Below the pieces are notes generated by a model. It worked only from the letters and a program-made list of their open reading frames with translations. It did not search any database and was not told where the DNA came from. From Synechococcus sp. BIOS-E4-1 (GTDB taxonomy: Bacteria > Cyanobacteriota > Cyanobacteriia > PCC-6307 > Cyanobiaceae), in the NCBI RefSeq assembly GCF_014279995.1, contig NZ_CP047935.1:124001-188000 (forward strand): a stretch of DNA of 64,000 bases, in the 5' to 3' direction. Position numbers and translations under genes: made by a program. Below are positions 26,794-35,509 of this stretch, piece after piece (the first letter of the stretch is position 1; each line of letters opens with the position of its first letter).

Positions 26794-28377
26794 TTGATTT
26801 TGCGTTTATACCAGCGGCATTTCATTGTTTGTTTAAGTCTAGTACTGGTCAGTTTCATCACATTTTTGGCGATCTGTTCAACGTTGCCTTTGCTTACACT
26901 TCCTTATGGAGATACCTGGGATACACCAGTTAGGTGGGTTCTTGCCTTTAAAGCCCAGCCAACAGCCAATCCTTTGGGAGAATCGCTATCTCAACAATTT
27001 TCTGAATTTGTAGCTACCGTTTTTAGTCAACACAATGAGAGTCGTAAAGTAACTCTTAAGGTGCTTGCATTGTCAGTCGATTCAATAATGCCCGTGTTTG
27101 GGCCTGCCTGGCACTTGTTTTCGTTTTTAATACGTGCGTTCACGATACTAATCATGGCTTTTCCACTGTTTGGGACTTTGAGAAAATCCAGCAGTGACTC
27201 GGTTTTCAAGAATAAATCCCATTTCTTATTTTACTTGATTGTTGGCTACGGTTTATTTGTTTATGCGTGCGGGCCTGCAAATCTATGGAATGGATTATGG
27301 GAGGTTCAGACGAGTTTCTTTTTAGGCATTTTATTTGCCATGCTTGCTATTAGCTTTTTTGCCAGTATGGTTTTTAGGTTTTCTTCTCCTAATGCTATTA
27401 ATGGACAATCTGATGATGGCTCATTTCAGGGATCAGTCGAATTTTGGTCTAGTAATTATGCACTTTCAATGTATTCCGTAGTATTTTCGTGGCTCTCAAT
27501 ATTCTCTTTTTCTGGAAATATTGCTCTCTCGGTTGTTTGCACTGTTTTGCTATTCTGTGGAATAGTGTTTAATTTTAAGCAGAAAGCAAATATTAGTTTT
27601 CTCTTGCGTAGCCCTTCTTTTCTTTGGTCAGTCAGTAGCTTATTTTTAATTTATTTGTCTGTTTTGTTCTTTTTTGTCGGTTGGGTCAGTCCCCCTCATC
27701 ATGATTCTTTGAGAGGCGGATTGAGTCTCGAGTATGTGGCATTGTTTCTTGGGAATTTTTATCAAACAATAACTAACTCGTCTCTTTTTTCTTATTTTAT
27801 TGCATTTTCCCCCCCTGTCTTGATTCTGTTGGCAGGCATTTACTTTGTAAAAAGATTTAACTGCTGTCCTAAGGTTTTTCTGATTTACAGTGCTCAACTA
27901 ATCTTTTTACTGGGCTTGGCATGCGCTAGTTCAATTGGCAGGAGCGGAGCAGGTGTGGACTATGCCTTGGAGACAAGATATAATTCAATGTCGATTTTGT
28001 ATGGCTGTATCACTCTATTTTTGCTTTTTTATCTTGTATCAGCTCCTGGCTTGTCTAATTCTTTCCGAGTTTTCTTCTCGGCTTTGTCTGCCTTGACTTT
28101 AGTTGCTGGAACCGCTGCAAATATTGAATGGTATGACATCATTTATTCCAAAAGAGTGCGCTTGCAGCGTGCAGAAAAATGTTTCAAAGATTCTTATTTG
28201 AGTCCATCTATTTTCAAGAATATGCCTGATTCTGAACGACGCTATTTTTGTAGTAGAGGCTTTTATCCTAATTACGAATCGCTTGGTGCATGGATAAAAG
28301 TTCATGCGTGTTCAGATGATGTGTTGTCCCAATCCAGAACAGCCGAAAAAATATGTGAACAGCTTAATGAGCTTTGA
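26794..28377 (+). CDS. Multi-pass membrane protein of unknown function
   Basis: 527 residues from a TTG codon (MILRLYQRHFIVCLS). At least ten hydrophobic segments span the protein, with a large extracytoplasmic-looking loop after the first one (TLPYGDTWDTPVRWV). The overall plan, N-terminal TM, acidic/aromatic first loop, many TMs, short C-terminal Cys-containing soluble tail (CFKDSYLSPSIFKNMP, RRYFCSRGFYPNYESLGAW), resembles membrane glycosyltransferase/O-antigen-modifying proteins but no motif proves this. The gene is strikingly AT-rich compared with ahcY and sits between copies of a GtrII locus, which suggests acquisition by transfer into a surface-glycan-modification site. The start codon is uncertain. 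Confidence 0.75.
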   Translation: MILRLYQRHFIVCLSLVLVSFITFLAICSTLPLLTLPYGDTWDTPVRWVLAFKAQPTANPLGESLSQQFSEFVATVFSQHNESRKVTLKVLALSVDSIMPVFGPAWHLFSFLIRAFTILIMAFPLFGTLRKSSSDSVFKNKSHFLFYLIVGYGLFVYACGPANLWNGLWEVQTSFFLGILFAMLAISFFASMVFRFSSPNAINGQSDDGSFQGSVEFWSSNYALSMYSVVFSWLSIFSFSGNIALSVVCTVLLFCGIVFNFKQKANISFLLRSPSFLWSVSSLFLIYLSVLFFFVGWVSPPHHDSLRGGLSLEYVALFLGNFYQTITNSSLFSYFIAFSPPVLILLAGIYFVKRFNCCPKVFLIYSAQLIFLLGLACASSIGRSGAGVDYALETRYNSMSILYGCITLFLLFYLVSAPGLSNSFRVFFSALSALTLVAGTAANIEWYDIIYSKRVRLQRAEKCFKDSYLSPSIFKNMPDSERRYFCSRGFYPNYESLGAWIKVHACSDDVLSQSRTAEKICEQLNEL

Positions 28378-28446
28378 TTGATTCTGTCTCGTGTTGTTTT
28401 GTAGTTCATTGATTGTCAATGTGCTGGTTTAAGGTGCTTATAAGCC

Positions 28447-28705
28447 AGATCAATATCTTTACTGATCTGCTCTTGACCAGCACTGCTGTGTCATTCCTTT
28501 CTGCCAGGGTGCTTGCGCGGCAAGCTTTTTTTATGTTCATTGTCTGAGCAATGGCGCAACAAAGATTTTTTGATCATTGGTTTGGACTTCTCCAGGAGCC
28601 TGCACTGCAGCGTCAGTGCTCGGCTGCTTTTATGGCGGGATTGATAACGCTATTGCCGTTGATTCTTAGGGTCGATCTTTATTTCGATGACCTCGAGCGG
28701 GCCAT
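28447..28705. repeat. Right copy of the diverged direct repeat
   Basis: Partner of 26277-26530. It even keeps a diverged copy of the last ahcY codons (TATCTTTACTGATCTGC versus TATCGTTACTGATCAGC), so the duplicated unit began inside ahcY. Confidence 0.85.
28511..28532 (+). terminator. Intrinsic terminator upstream of the GtrII pseudogene
   Basis: GCTTGC-GCG-GCAAGC followed by seven T residues. It is the diverged counterpart of the ahcY terminator: the pairing bases have changed but a hairpin plus T-run is still formed. Confidence 0.7.
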
Positions 28706-30099
28706 GGATGGGCGTCTTTCGTGGGTGCATGTAGGCCGCCCTGGCGCTGATATCTTGGTGGAGTGGCTCAATTTCGCTCGTCCTGCCACGGCAGTTTCTC
28801 CTCTTTACACACTGCTGACCATCGCTGTGTTGTCCGATGTTGGAGTTGTTTGCGCCGGCGCTTATGGCGTTCGCTCTCCGCTCTGGACGGCTCTTGCCAG
28901 CCTGCCGTTGATGGCGCAGCCCTATGCGTTGCAAGCGCTGTCGTATGGCTTCGATTCCTTGTTCATGGCGGTGTCTCTGGCCTGTGCAGTAACAGCTGTA
29001 TTGCTTGTGAATCTGAACTGCAATTGGCGCGTCGTGGGCGGAGCTTGGATCTTGCAGCTGTAGTCGTTCAATCTTTATCAACCAGGAGCCAATGGATTTC
29101 TGGTGATGACCGGTTGTCTCTGTGTTGCTTCTGCGCTGGATACCTTGAATCGGCCACGGCAGGCGCTTTCGCTGCCTCGACGTCTTTGGATGAGTGCACT
29201 GGTTGATGCGGTGGATATGGCACTTATCGCTTTCTGATTGCGCTGTTTTTTGAGCACAGGCTCAATGGGTATGCCATCAGTTCGGCTGAATTGAAGCCGT
29301 TGGATGCTTCCTTACCGCTGGAAGTATTCAAGTCCGCCATTGAGCCATTGCAGCAGTTGCTGAGAAATTTTGGCCATTGACCCCTCGTGCTGCCTTTTCT
29401 GCTGCTTGGCTTTGTCTATGTGGCTTGAGTGATCCAGTGGAGATCTTGGAAGGTGGCTCTCAGCGCTGTGACCGCGTTTTTGGTGGCTCTTGTTGCGCCT
29501 GGAGGGATGCTGCTGTTAAGCGAATCGTTTGTGCGACATCCGCGTGTTTTGCTCTATTTCGGTCTGTGCTCAACAGCGTGATTCTCCAGTTGCTGGCGCT
29601 GTCGCGACTGGTGCAACGTCCTCTTTGGAGACTTGGAGTAATCCCGATGATCTGGCTGATGGTGGTTGTGTCATATGCCTACGGCCATGCTTTTGCTGCT
29701 CAGGGTCGTTTTGAGCAGAGTCGTCTATCGCGGATCGTCGGCGCAGCCTCCGTGCTTCAAGCTCGTGCACCTGAGAAACACCTGCGCGCCGTGGCGGTGG
29801 AAGGCACAATGCCCCGCTCCACAGTTTTGCAAAATCCGGCGAAGAAATTCCACCTGATTGATCGATTGATTCCGCCTTTGTTGGATGGCAATACCATATT
29901 TTCGATGACTCAGCTGCGGCTACATGGTTTGCAGTTTGAGCAACGCAGGCAAAGTCAATTGAAAACCTCAGGTTCAGATAAATGTGAACTGTCTATTGAT
30001 GCGATTTGCACAAGTGAATTTTCGCTGCAACGCATTGGAGATCGCGATTTGCTGCTGCAGCTCAACCCGAAACTCGCTTCGAAACGCCCTCGCACTTGA
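28551..30099 (+). pseudogene. GtrII-type glucosyltransferase gene, broken by stops and frameshifts
   Basis: The first frame (28551-29063, 170 residues) shows the GtrII family start: RVDLYFDDLERAMDGRLSW, HVGRPGADIL, a first set of membrane helices, then a TAG. Homology continues in changing frames (MTGCLCVASALDTLNRPRQALSL; LPFLLLGFVYVA; ALVAPGGMLLLSESF) and ends in the frame of 29377-30099 with MVVVSYAYGHAFAAQGRFEQ, SVLQARAPEKHLRAVAVEG and a soluble tail. The intact protein would have about 500 residues and transfer glucose to O-antigen from a lipid carrier. At least three disruptions make function unlikely. The 240-residue frame at 29377 is only its distal part. Confidence 0.8.
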
Positions 30100-30563
30100 C
30101 CAGGCACTGATTGGTTTCATGAGATCAGGATTATCCCGATGACTTCATAAATAATGAATTTCCCAAATTTTTCTAACTTCTGAGAGCCTTTTCAGTGTAC
30201 AAAGTATCTCCATCGACTTTGCTCAGTTGCTGTTGCTGGCTTGATCGCTTTAAGTAATGAAGCTTTTGTTTGTCCAGTTTGCTGAAGCAGAGCTTTTATT
30301 TCGGCTTTTGGTCGAACGCAGTGTCAGCTCTTTCGTGTGAATCGCGCCAGCGTGCTCATGACAGCGATTGCCAATTAAAAATTCACGACGTCAAAAATCA
30401 TCTGTCAAGCATTCTCGGTGAACTTGTTTCTTTTGCTGCCTGAGTTTTGAGCCGACAGTTGGCGACAAAAGCCGCTTTGCTCGTTGACGAGCAGTGTTTC
30501 TGTGCTCAAACGACGTCGGATGCACCACTTCATGGAAGACTTGCCTCGACTTCAGCGCGGTCC
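30100..30563. other. Intergenic region upstream of the DedA gene
   Basis: About 460 bases with no gene that I can support. The frame of the DedA gene is open back to 30447, but the extra 39 residues have no signal-like or conserved features, so I treat this as leader. It must contain the promoter of the DedA gene. Confidence 0.5.
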
Positions 30564-31223
30564 ATGGGGCTCACCGAATTTGTTTCACAGCTGCCTGAGT
30601 GGATTGGCCAGGCAGTGGAGTCCAATCCCTGGGCGGGATACGCCGCAATCTTTGCGGCCATGTTTCTGGAGAACCTGTTCCCTCCGATTCCCTCAGAGCT
30701 GATCATGCCTCTGGGAGGTTTTTATGTTCAGCAAGGCCAGCTGCAGTTGCTCCCTGTTGTGATCGCGGGTTTGCTGGGCACCGTCCTGGGCGCTCTGCCC
30801 TGGTATGGCATTGGCCGTCTGATCAATGAAGAACGCATCGAGCAGTGGCTCAGTCGCCATGGTCGCTGGATCGGGATCAGTCCTGAGGAGTTGTCTCGCA
30901 GTCGCCGTTGGTTCAGCCGTTATGGAACGGCTCTGGTGTTCTGGGGGCGCCTCGTGCCAGGCATTCGCACTCTGATCTCGGTGCCTGCTGGTATTGAGTT
31001 GATGCCGATCACTCCGTTCCTGATCTGGACGACTGCCGGCAGTCTGATCTGGACCTTGTTGCTGACTGTTGCCGGCATGGTGCTTGGTGAGGGCTACAGC
31101 AATGTGGAGGCCTGGATTGATCCGGTCAGCAAGGTGATCAAGGTGCTGCTGGTGGTCGCTGTGCTGGCAGGGGCTATCTGGGTGGGACTGCGAATTTGGA
31201 GGCGTCGTCAGTCCGCCGATTGA
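30564..31223 (+). CDS. DedA-family membrane protein
   Basis: 219 residues from ATG 30564. It has the family hallmarks: FLENLFPPIPSELIMPLGG in the re-entrant region near residue 35, the second signature FWGRLVPGIRTLISVPAG near residue 130, and hydrophobic helices after it. DedA/SNARE-associated proteins are membrane phospholipid flippases or transporters needed for envelope integrity; the lipid handled here is unknown. Convergent with ssb, and the stop lies within a strong hairpin shared between both genes. Confidence 0.93.
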   Translation: MGLTEFVSQLPEWIGQAVESNPWAGYAAIFAAMFLENLFPPIPSELIMPLGGFYVQQGQLQLLPVVIAGLLGTVLGALPWYGIGRLINEERIEQWLSRHGRWIGISPEELSRSRRWFSRYGTALVFWGRLVPGIRTLISVPAGIELMPITPFLIWTTAGSLIWTLLLTVAGMVLGEGYSNVEAWIDPVSKVIKVLLVVAVLAGAIWVGLRIWRRRQSAD

Positions 31224-31235
31224 CGGCGGACTGAC
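31207..31235. terminator. Hairpin between convergent dedA-like gene and ssb
   Basis: A perfect 11-bp inverted repeat GTCAGTCCGCC / GGCGGACTGAC with a 7-base loop; the first arm overlaps the last DedA codons. No T-run follows on either strand, so it may be a transcript-end stabiliser or factor-assisted terminator serving both genes. Confidence 0.6.
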
Positions 31236-31250
31236 CTGATCAGACCAACA

Positions 31251-31631
31251 TCAGAAGGGCACTTCCTCTTCGCTGGGGCTGCCGCCTCCAAAACTGCCGC
31301 CAGCTTCCTGGTTGTCTCGCTTCGAGCCCAGAAGTTCAAGCCGATCAACCCGAACCACGGGTTTGCTGCGCTCTTCTCCACTGTTGCGGTCGTTCCAGCG
31401 ATCCAGTTTGAAGCTGCCGATGATGCCGAGCAGGGATCCCTTTTTCACATAGTCCGCTGCCACCTGAGCCTGTTTTCCCCAGATTTCGAGATTGAACCAG
31501 TCCGGCTCGTCATCGCGACTGCGGCGGTTCACGGCGATGGTGAGATTGGCCACCATGCTTCCCGATTCGAAATACCTGACTTCTGGATCTCGGCCGGCAC
31601 GGCCAACCAAAGTCACGGAGTTGACACCCAT
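31251..31631 (-). CDS. ssb: Single-stranded DNA-binding protein
   Basis: A 126-residue OB-fold protein: MGVNSVTLVGRAGRDPEVRYF, DWFNLEIWGKQAQVAADYVKKG and a Gly-rich linker ending in the acidic tip EEEVPF, which in SSB binds partner proteins. It is short compared with E. coli SSB (178), as is common in picocyanobacteria. Divergent from mreB. Confidence 0.95.
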   Translation of the reverse strand: MGVNSVTLVGRAGRDPEVRYFESGSMVANLTIAVNRRSRDDEPDWFNLEIWGKQAQVAADYVKKGSLLGIIGSFKLDRWNDRNSGEERSKPVVRVDRLELLGSKRDNQEAGGSFGGGSPSEEEVPF

Positions 31632-31756
31632 TGAATCTCTCCTGTTTGTGGGTCAATGATGCGCCACGGCTGTCAAAACTGACGGTTGTCGTGGCTGCCT
31701 TCTAGAAGTTCCACCGTCAAACGAATCTGTAACAGATGGGGCCTGAGACTGCCCCT

Positions 31757-32836
31757 ATGATTCGCCGAAATGTGTTCTCGCCAGTGCTGTTCCGCCGTTT
31801 CCAGCTGTCCCGCGATATCGGCATCGACCTGGGTACTGCCAACACCCTGATTTACGTCTCGGGCAAGGGGATCGTTCTGCAGGAACCCTCCGTTGTGGCG
31901 CTTGATCTCGAACGCGGCGTGACCATGGCCGTTGGCGACGAAGCCAAGCTGATGCTGGGCCGCACCCCTGGAAATATCCGTGCTGTTCGCCCCCTCCGCG
32001 ATGGTGTGATCGCCGATTTCGATGCGGCTGAGCAGATGCTCAAAACCTTCATCCAGAAAGGCAATGAAGGCCGCGGGATTGTGGCTCCTCGCCTTGTTGT
32101 TGGGATTCCCAGTGGGGTCACCGGTGTGGAGCGCCGTGCCGTGCGTGAGGCCGGTCTTGCTGGAGCACGTGAAGTTCACCTGATTGATGAGCCTGTCGCT
32201 GCTGCGATCGGTGCCGGTCTGCCGGTCACGGAGCCTGTCGGCACGATGATTGTGGATATCGGCGGCGGCACCACCGAGGTGGCGGTGCTCAGTCTCGGTG
32301 GAACAGTACTCAGTGAATCTGTGCGGGTTGCTGGAGATGAAATCAGCGACTCCATCGGCGTTTACCTCAAGAAAGTGCACAACCTCGTGGTTGGCGAGCG
32401 CACCGCTGAGGAGATCAAAATCCGTATCGGTTCGGCGTTCCCCGACGATGAGTTCGATCAGTCGGTGATGGATGTGCGTGGCCTTCACCTGCTCTCTGGG
32501 CTGCCGCGCACCATTCAGTTGCAGGCAGGGGATTTGCGTGAGGCCATCGCTGAGCCTCTGAACGTGATTGTGGAGGCTGTGAAGCGCACCCTCGAGCGCA
32601 CTCCGCCAGAACTGGCCGCCGATATCGTTGACCGAGGAATCATGCTGGCCGGTGGTGGAGCATTGGTCCGTGGCATCAGTGATCTGATCAGCCATGAGAC
32701 AGGGATCTTCACCCATATCGCCGAAGAGCCACTCCTTTGTGTAGTCAAGGGTTGTGGTCAGGTGCTTGAGGATTACAAGCGCTTGCAGAGGGTGCTCGAC
32801 ACTCCTGAGTTTGTTCGATCCGCTGCTGCTCTCTGA
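31757..32836 (+). CDS. mreB: Rod-shape actin homolog MreB
   Basis: 359 residues from ATG 31757 (an ATG at 31736 would add seven). Actin-fold motifs: phosphate-1 DIGIDLGTANTLIYV, phosphate-2 VDIGGGTTEVAVLSL, and the C-terminal adenosine motif GIMLAGGGALVRGISD. It forms membrane filaments guiding lateral peptidoglycan synthesis. First gene of an mreB-mreC-mreD operon (5- and 3-base gaps). Confidence 0.97.
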   Translation: MIRRNVFSPVLFRRFQLSRDIGIDLGTANTLIYVSGKGIVLQEPSVVALDLERGVTMAVGDEAKLMLGRTPGNIRAVRPLRDGVIADFDAAEQMLKTFIQKGNEGRGIVAPRLVVGIPSGVTGVERRAVREAGLAGAREVHLIDEPVAAAIGAGLPVTEPVGTMIVDIGGGTTEVAVLSLGGTVLSESVRVAGDEISDSIGVYLKKVHNLVVGERTAEEIKIRIGSAFPDDEFDQSVMDVRGLHLLSGLPRTIQLQAGDLREAIAEPLNVIVEAVKRTLERTPPELAADIVDRGIMLAGGGALVRGISDLISHETGIFTHIAEEPLLCVVKGCGQVLEDYKRLQRVLDTPEFVRSAAAL

Positions 32837-32841
32837 TCGCC

Positions 32842-33585
32842 ATGGGCTCCTCCCAGAGGCCCCAGGGCGCAAGGCTGCGTTCCATCCAGCAGCTGTGGCC
32901 GTGGTTGCTGTTGTTGCTGGCTCTTGGCTTGGTGCGACTGAGTAAAGGGGCTGGATTTGCTGATGCCTTCGCCTTGTTGAGCAGGCCTTTCTGGCCAGGC
33001 TCTGCTCAGAGCGAATGGATTGAGACTGCCAAACAGCAGGAGCAGCTCTCCCGTCTGGAGCTTTTGAAGCAGGACAATGCACGCCTGAGAGGGCTTCTGG
33101 CGCTGGATCAACAGTCATCCGGTGACTGGCTTCAGGCTGCCGTGATCTCACGCACAGCATCGGGCTGGTGGCAGCAGTTGCTGCTGGGCAAAGGCTCCGT
33201 TGAAGGTGTGGCGAAGGATGATGCTGTGATCGGTCCCGGAGGGTTGGTCGGCAGGGTCCAGAGCGTGACACCCACCACCAGCAACGTCCGACTGCTCACG
33301 GCTCCTGGCAGTCGTATCGGCGTCTGGCTGCCGCGCACCCAGCAGCATGGGCTGCTGGTGGGCCTTGGAACAGCCCGGCCACAGTTGCAGTTTCTCGACA
33401 AGGACATCCAGGTCCGTCCAGGTGATCTGGTCAGTACTTCTCCGGCCAGCACTTTGTTGCCCCCCAATCTGCCCGTGGCAGTGGTGCAGTCGCTCAATTC
33501 CAGATCAGTCCCCGCGCCAACCGCTGTTGTGCAGCTGATCGCCCCGCCGGATGCCATCGATTGGGTCCAGGTGAAGGTGCGCTGA
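32842..33585 (+). CDS. mreC: Rod-shape-determining protein MreC
   Basis: 247 residues with one N-terminal transmembrane helix (LWPWLLLLLALGLVRLS), a coiled-coil segment (KQQEQLSRLELLKQDNARLRG is part of it) and a beta-rich periplasmic domain (GPGGLVGRVQSVTPTTSNVRLLT). It links MreB filaments to the cell-wall machinery. Starts 5 bases after mreB. Confidence 0.94.
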   Translation: MGSSQRPQGARLRSIQQLWPWLLLLLALGLVRLSKGAGFADAFALLSRPFWPGSAQSEWIETAKQQEQLSRLELLKQDNARLRGLLALDQQSSGDWLQAAVISRTASGWWQQLLLGKGSVEGVAKDDAVIGPGGLVGRVQSVTPTTSNVRLLTAPGSRIGVWLPRTQQHGLLVGLGTARPQLQFLDKDIQVRPGDLVSTSPASTLLPPNLPVAVVQSLNSRSVPAPTAVVQLIAPPDAIDWVQVKVR

Positions 33586-33588
33586 CGG

Positions 33589-34092
33589 ATGATGCGCCTG
33601 CACCGACAACCAATCTGTGTGGCATCCGCCCTTCTGGTGCCGATGTTGCAGATGGCAGCACCCTCCTGGATCAATCTGGATGGGGTTCCGCCCAGCTGGG
33701 CGATTCTCTGGTTGCTTCCCTGGTCCCTGGTGGATGGTCCGCTTGCCGGTGCGGTTGCAGGAGCTGCGCTTGGGCTTGTTCTAGATGGTCTTAGCCTTGG
33801 GGATGTCAGTCAGGTCCCGGCTCTGGTCTTGATGGGTTGGTGGTGGGGGCGTATGGGACGCCGCGGTCCGCCGATCCAGCGCAGCCTCAATCTGGGACTG
33901 CTTGCCTGGATCGGCTCGCTTGTACTGGGTCTGTCTTTGTGGCTCCAGTGGCTGGTGCTGGGACCATCCGCTGGACTGATCCAGTCATGGGCGCTGCACA
34001 CCACCCTCGCCCAGGCTTTGATCACTGGACTGCTGGCACCGTTGGTCGGATCCTGGCAGTTGCTTTTGTGGCGTCGTCGAGCACCAGCATGA
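33589..34092 (+). CDS. mreD: Rod-shape-determining protein MreD
   Basis: A 167-residue inner-membrane protein with five to six hydrophobic segments (LDGVPPSWAILWLLPWSL, GAVAGAALGLVLDGLSLGD). Sequence conservation in MreD is weak, so the call rests on hydrophobicity, length and position directly after mreC. Its stop overlaps the next start (ATGA). Confidence 0.85.
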   Translation: MMRLHRQPICVASALLVPMLQMAAPSWINLDGVPPSWAILWLLPWSLVDGPLAGAVAGAALGLVLDGLSLGDVSQVPALVLMGWWWGRMGRRGPPIQRSLNLGLLAWIGSLVLGLSLWLQWLVLGPSAGLIQSWALHTTLAQALITGLLAPLVGSWQLLLWRRRAPA

Positions 34093-35396
34093 TTGTTTCT
34101 TTGCGTCGGCGCCGGTTTCTTGCCGGCCTGGCTCTCTCCGGACTGTCGGTGTTCATCTGGGGCTGTCGACCCAGTTCGGCTCCCGAGGGGACTCTCCAGC
34201 TCTGGACGTTGCAGCTTGCTCCAAAGTTCAATCCGTACATGGACGACGTGCTCGGGGCCTGGGACACCCTCCATCCAGAGGCGCCGGTGCGATGGACAGA
34301 CCTTCCCTGGGGATCGGTGGAGCGCAAGCTGCTGGCGGCAGTGTTTGCACGCACCGCTCCTGATGTGGTGAACCTCAATCCCCCTTTTGCGGCCAATCTG
34401 GCCAGCAAGGGAGGCCTGACCGATCTCACACCCCTACTGCCGCCTGATGCACAGCAGAGCTATTTGCCATCGGTCTGGGAGGCAGCCAGGGATTCTGAGG
34501 CGGGTCAGATCGCCATCCCCTGGTATCTGACCGTCCGTTTAAGCCTGGTCAACAATGACCTGCTGCGTCAGGCCGGCATCGCCAGGGCTCCGCGTCGATG
34601 GGAGGAGGTGCCTGACTATGCCCGCAGTATTCGAGAGCGCACCGGTCGTTACGGTCTCTTTGTCACCGTTGTTCCCGACGATTCCGCAGAGCTTCTGGAG
34701 TCGTTCGTGCAGATGGGTGTGAGCCTTCTTGACGCCCGTCAGAGAGCCGCGTTCAACACGCCGGTCGGTCGCAAGGCCTTTGCTTTCTGGACGGATCTGT
34801 ATCGCGACGGCTTGTTGCCTCGGGAAGTGGTGAGTCAGGGCCAACGGCGCGCCGTCGAGCTGTACCAGAGCGGTGAACTTGCATTGCTCGCCAGTGGTGC
34901 GGAGTTTCTGCGCAGCATTCAGACCAATGCCCCTGGTGTGGCAGCTGTGACCTCGCCTCAGCCCCCTCTGACCGGCTCGGACGGTACGGCCAATGTGGCC
35001 TTGATGACCCTGGCCGTGCCTCGTCAGAGTCAGCATGCCGATGCTGCTGTTGAACTGGCCCTGTTTCTGACCAACGGAACCAATCAGGCTCGTTTCGCCC
35101 GCGAGGCAAGAGTGCTGCCGTCTTCTCTGGAGGCATTGGCGGTTGTTCGTGCGGAGCTTGAGGCGGAGCAGCCATCCGATGCGGCCGAAGCGCAAATCCG
35201 TGATGCGCGTTTGTTGTCGGCTGAGACCTTGAACAGTGCCCGGGTGCTTGTGCCTGCGACCCCTGGGGTGAAGCGTCTGCAGAGCATCATCTACACCCAG
35301 TTGCAGCGGGCCATGTTGGGCCAGATCAGCAGTGATCAGGCCGTGCTTGAAGCTGAGCAGCAATGGAACCGTTACGCCAGTGCCCGTTGGCCCTGA
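34089..35396 (+). CDS. Extracellular sugar-type solute-binding protein
   Basis: 435 residues of the MalE/UgpB-like family 1 binding proteins. From ATG 34089: basic RRRRFLAG start, hydrophobic core, then GC at residue about 26 (FIWGC, an imperfect lipobox with Trp at -2), followed by LQLWTLQLAPKFNPYM and the typical NLNPPFAANLASKGGLTDLTPLL and LALFLTNGTNQARFAR. It would bind a sugar or oligosaccharide in the periplasm, but no permease or ATPase gene is near. It overlaps mreD by ATGA, so it is translated with the mre operon, which is unusual. Confidence 0.85.
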   Translation: MIVSLRRRRFLAGLALSGLSVFIWGCRPSSAPEGTLQLWTLQLAPKFNPYMDDVLGAWDTLHPEAPVRWTDLPWGSVERKLLAAVFARTAPDVVNLNPPFAANLASKGGLTDLTPLLPPDAQQSYLPSVWEAARDSEAGQIAIPWYLTVRLSLVNNDLLRQAGIARAPRRWEEVPDYARSIRERTGRYGLFVTVVPDDSAELLESFVQMGVSLLDARQRAAFNTPVGRKAFAFWTDLYRDGLLPREVVSQGQRRAVELYQSGELALLASGAEFLRSIQTNAPGVAAVTSPQPPLTGSDGTANVALMTLAVPRQSQHADAAVELALFLTNGTNQARFAREARVLPSSLEALAVVRAELEAEQPSDAAEAQIRDARLLSAETLNSARVLVPATPGVKRLQSIIYTQLQRAMLGQISSDQAVLEAEQQWNRYASARWP

Positions 35397-35509
35397 AATC
35401 AAGGGTTGGCCACTGCTTCAATTCTTAAAAGAAGCGAAAACCTCTTCCCGGTTTGGATCCCAGAGCTCGATCGGTTCCCGTCGAACGGTAGGGTTGCAAT
35501 TCTTACCCG

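Noticed and set aside
29377-30099. 240-codon frame as an independent gene
   Set aside because: Its distal part continues the GtrII homology of the frames before it, and the first third is out-of-frame sequence; it is a piece of one pseudogene.
31673-33271. 532-codon minus-strand frame across mreB and mreC
   Set aside because: It is the antisense frame of two well-conserved genes and encodes low-complexity, histidine- and threonine-rich sequence without motifs.
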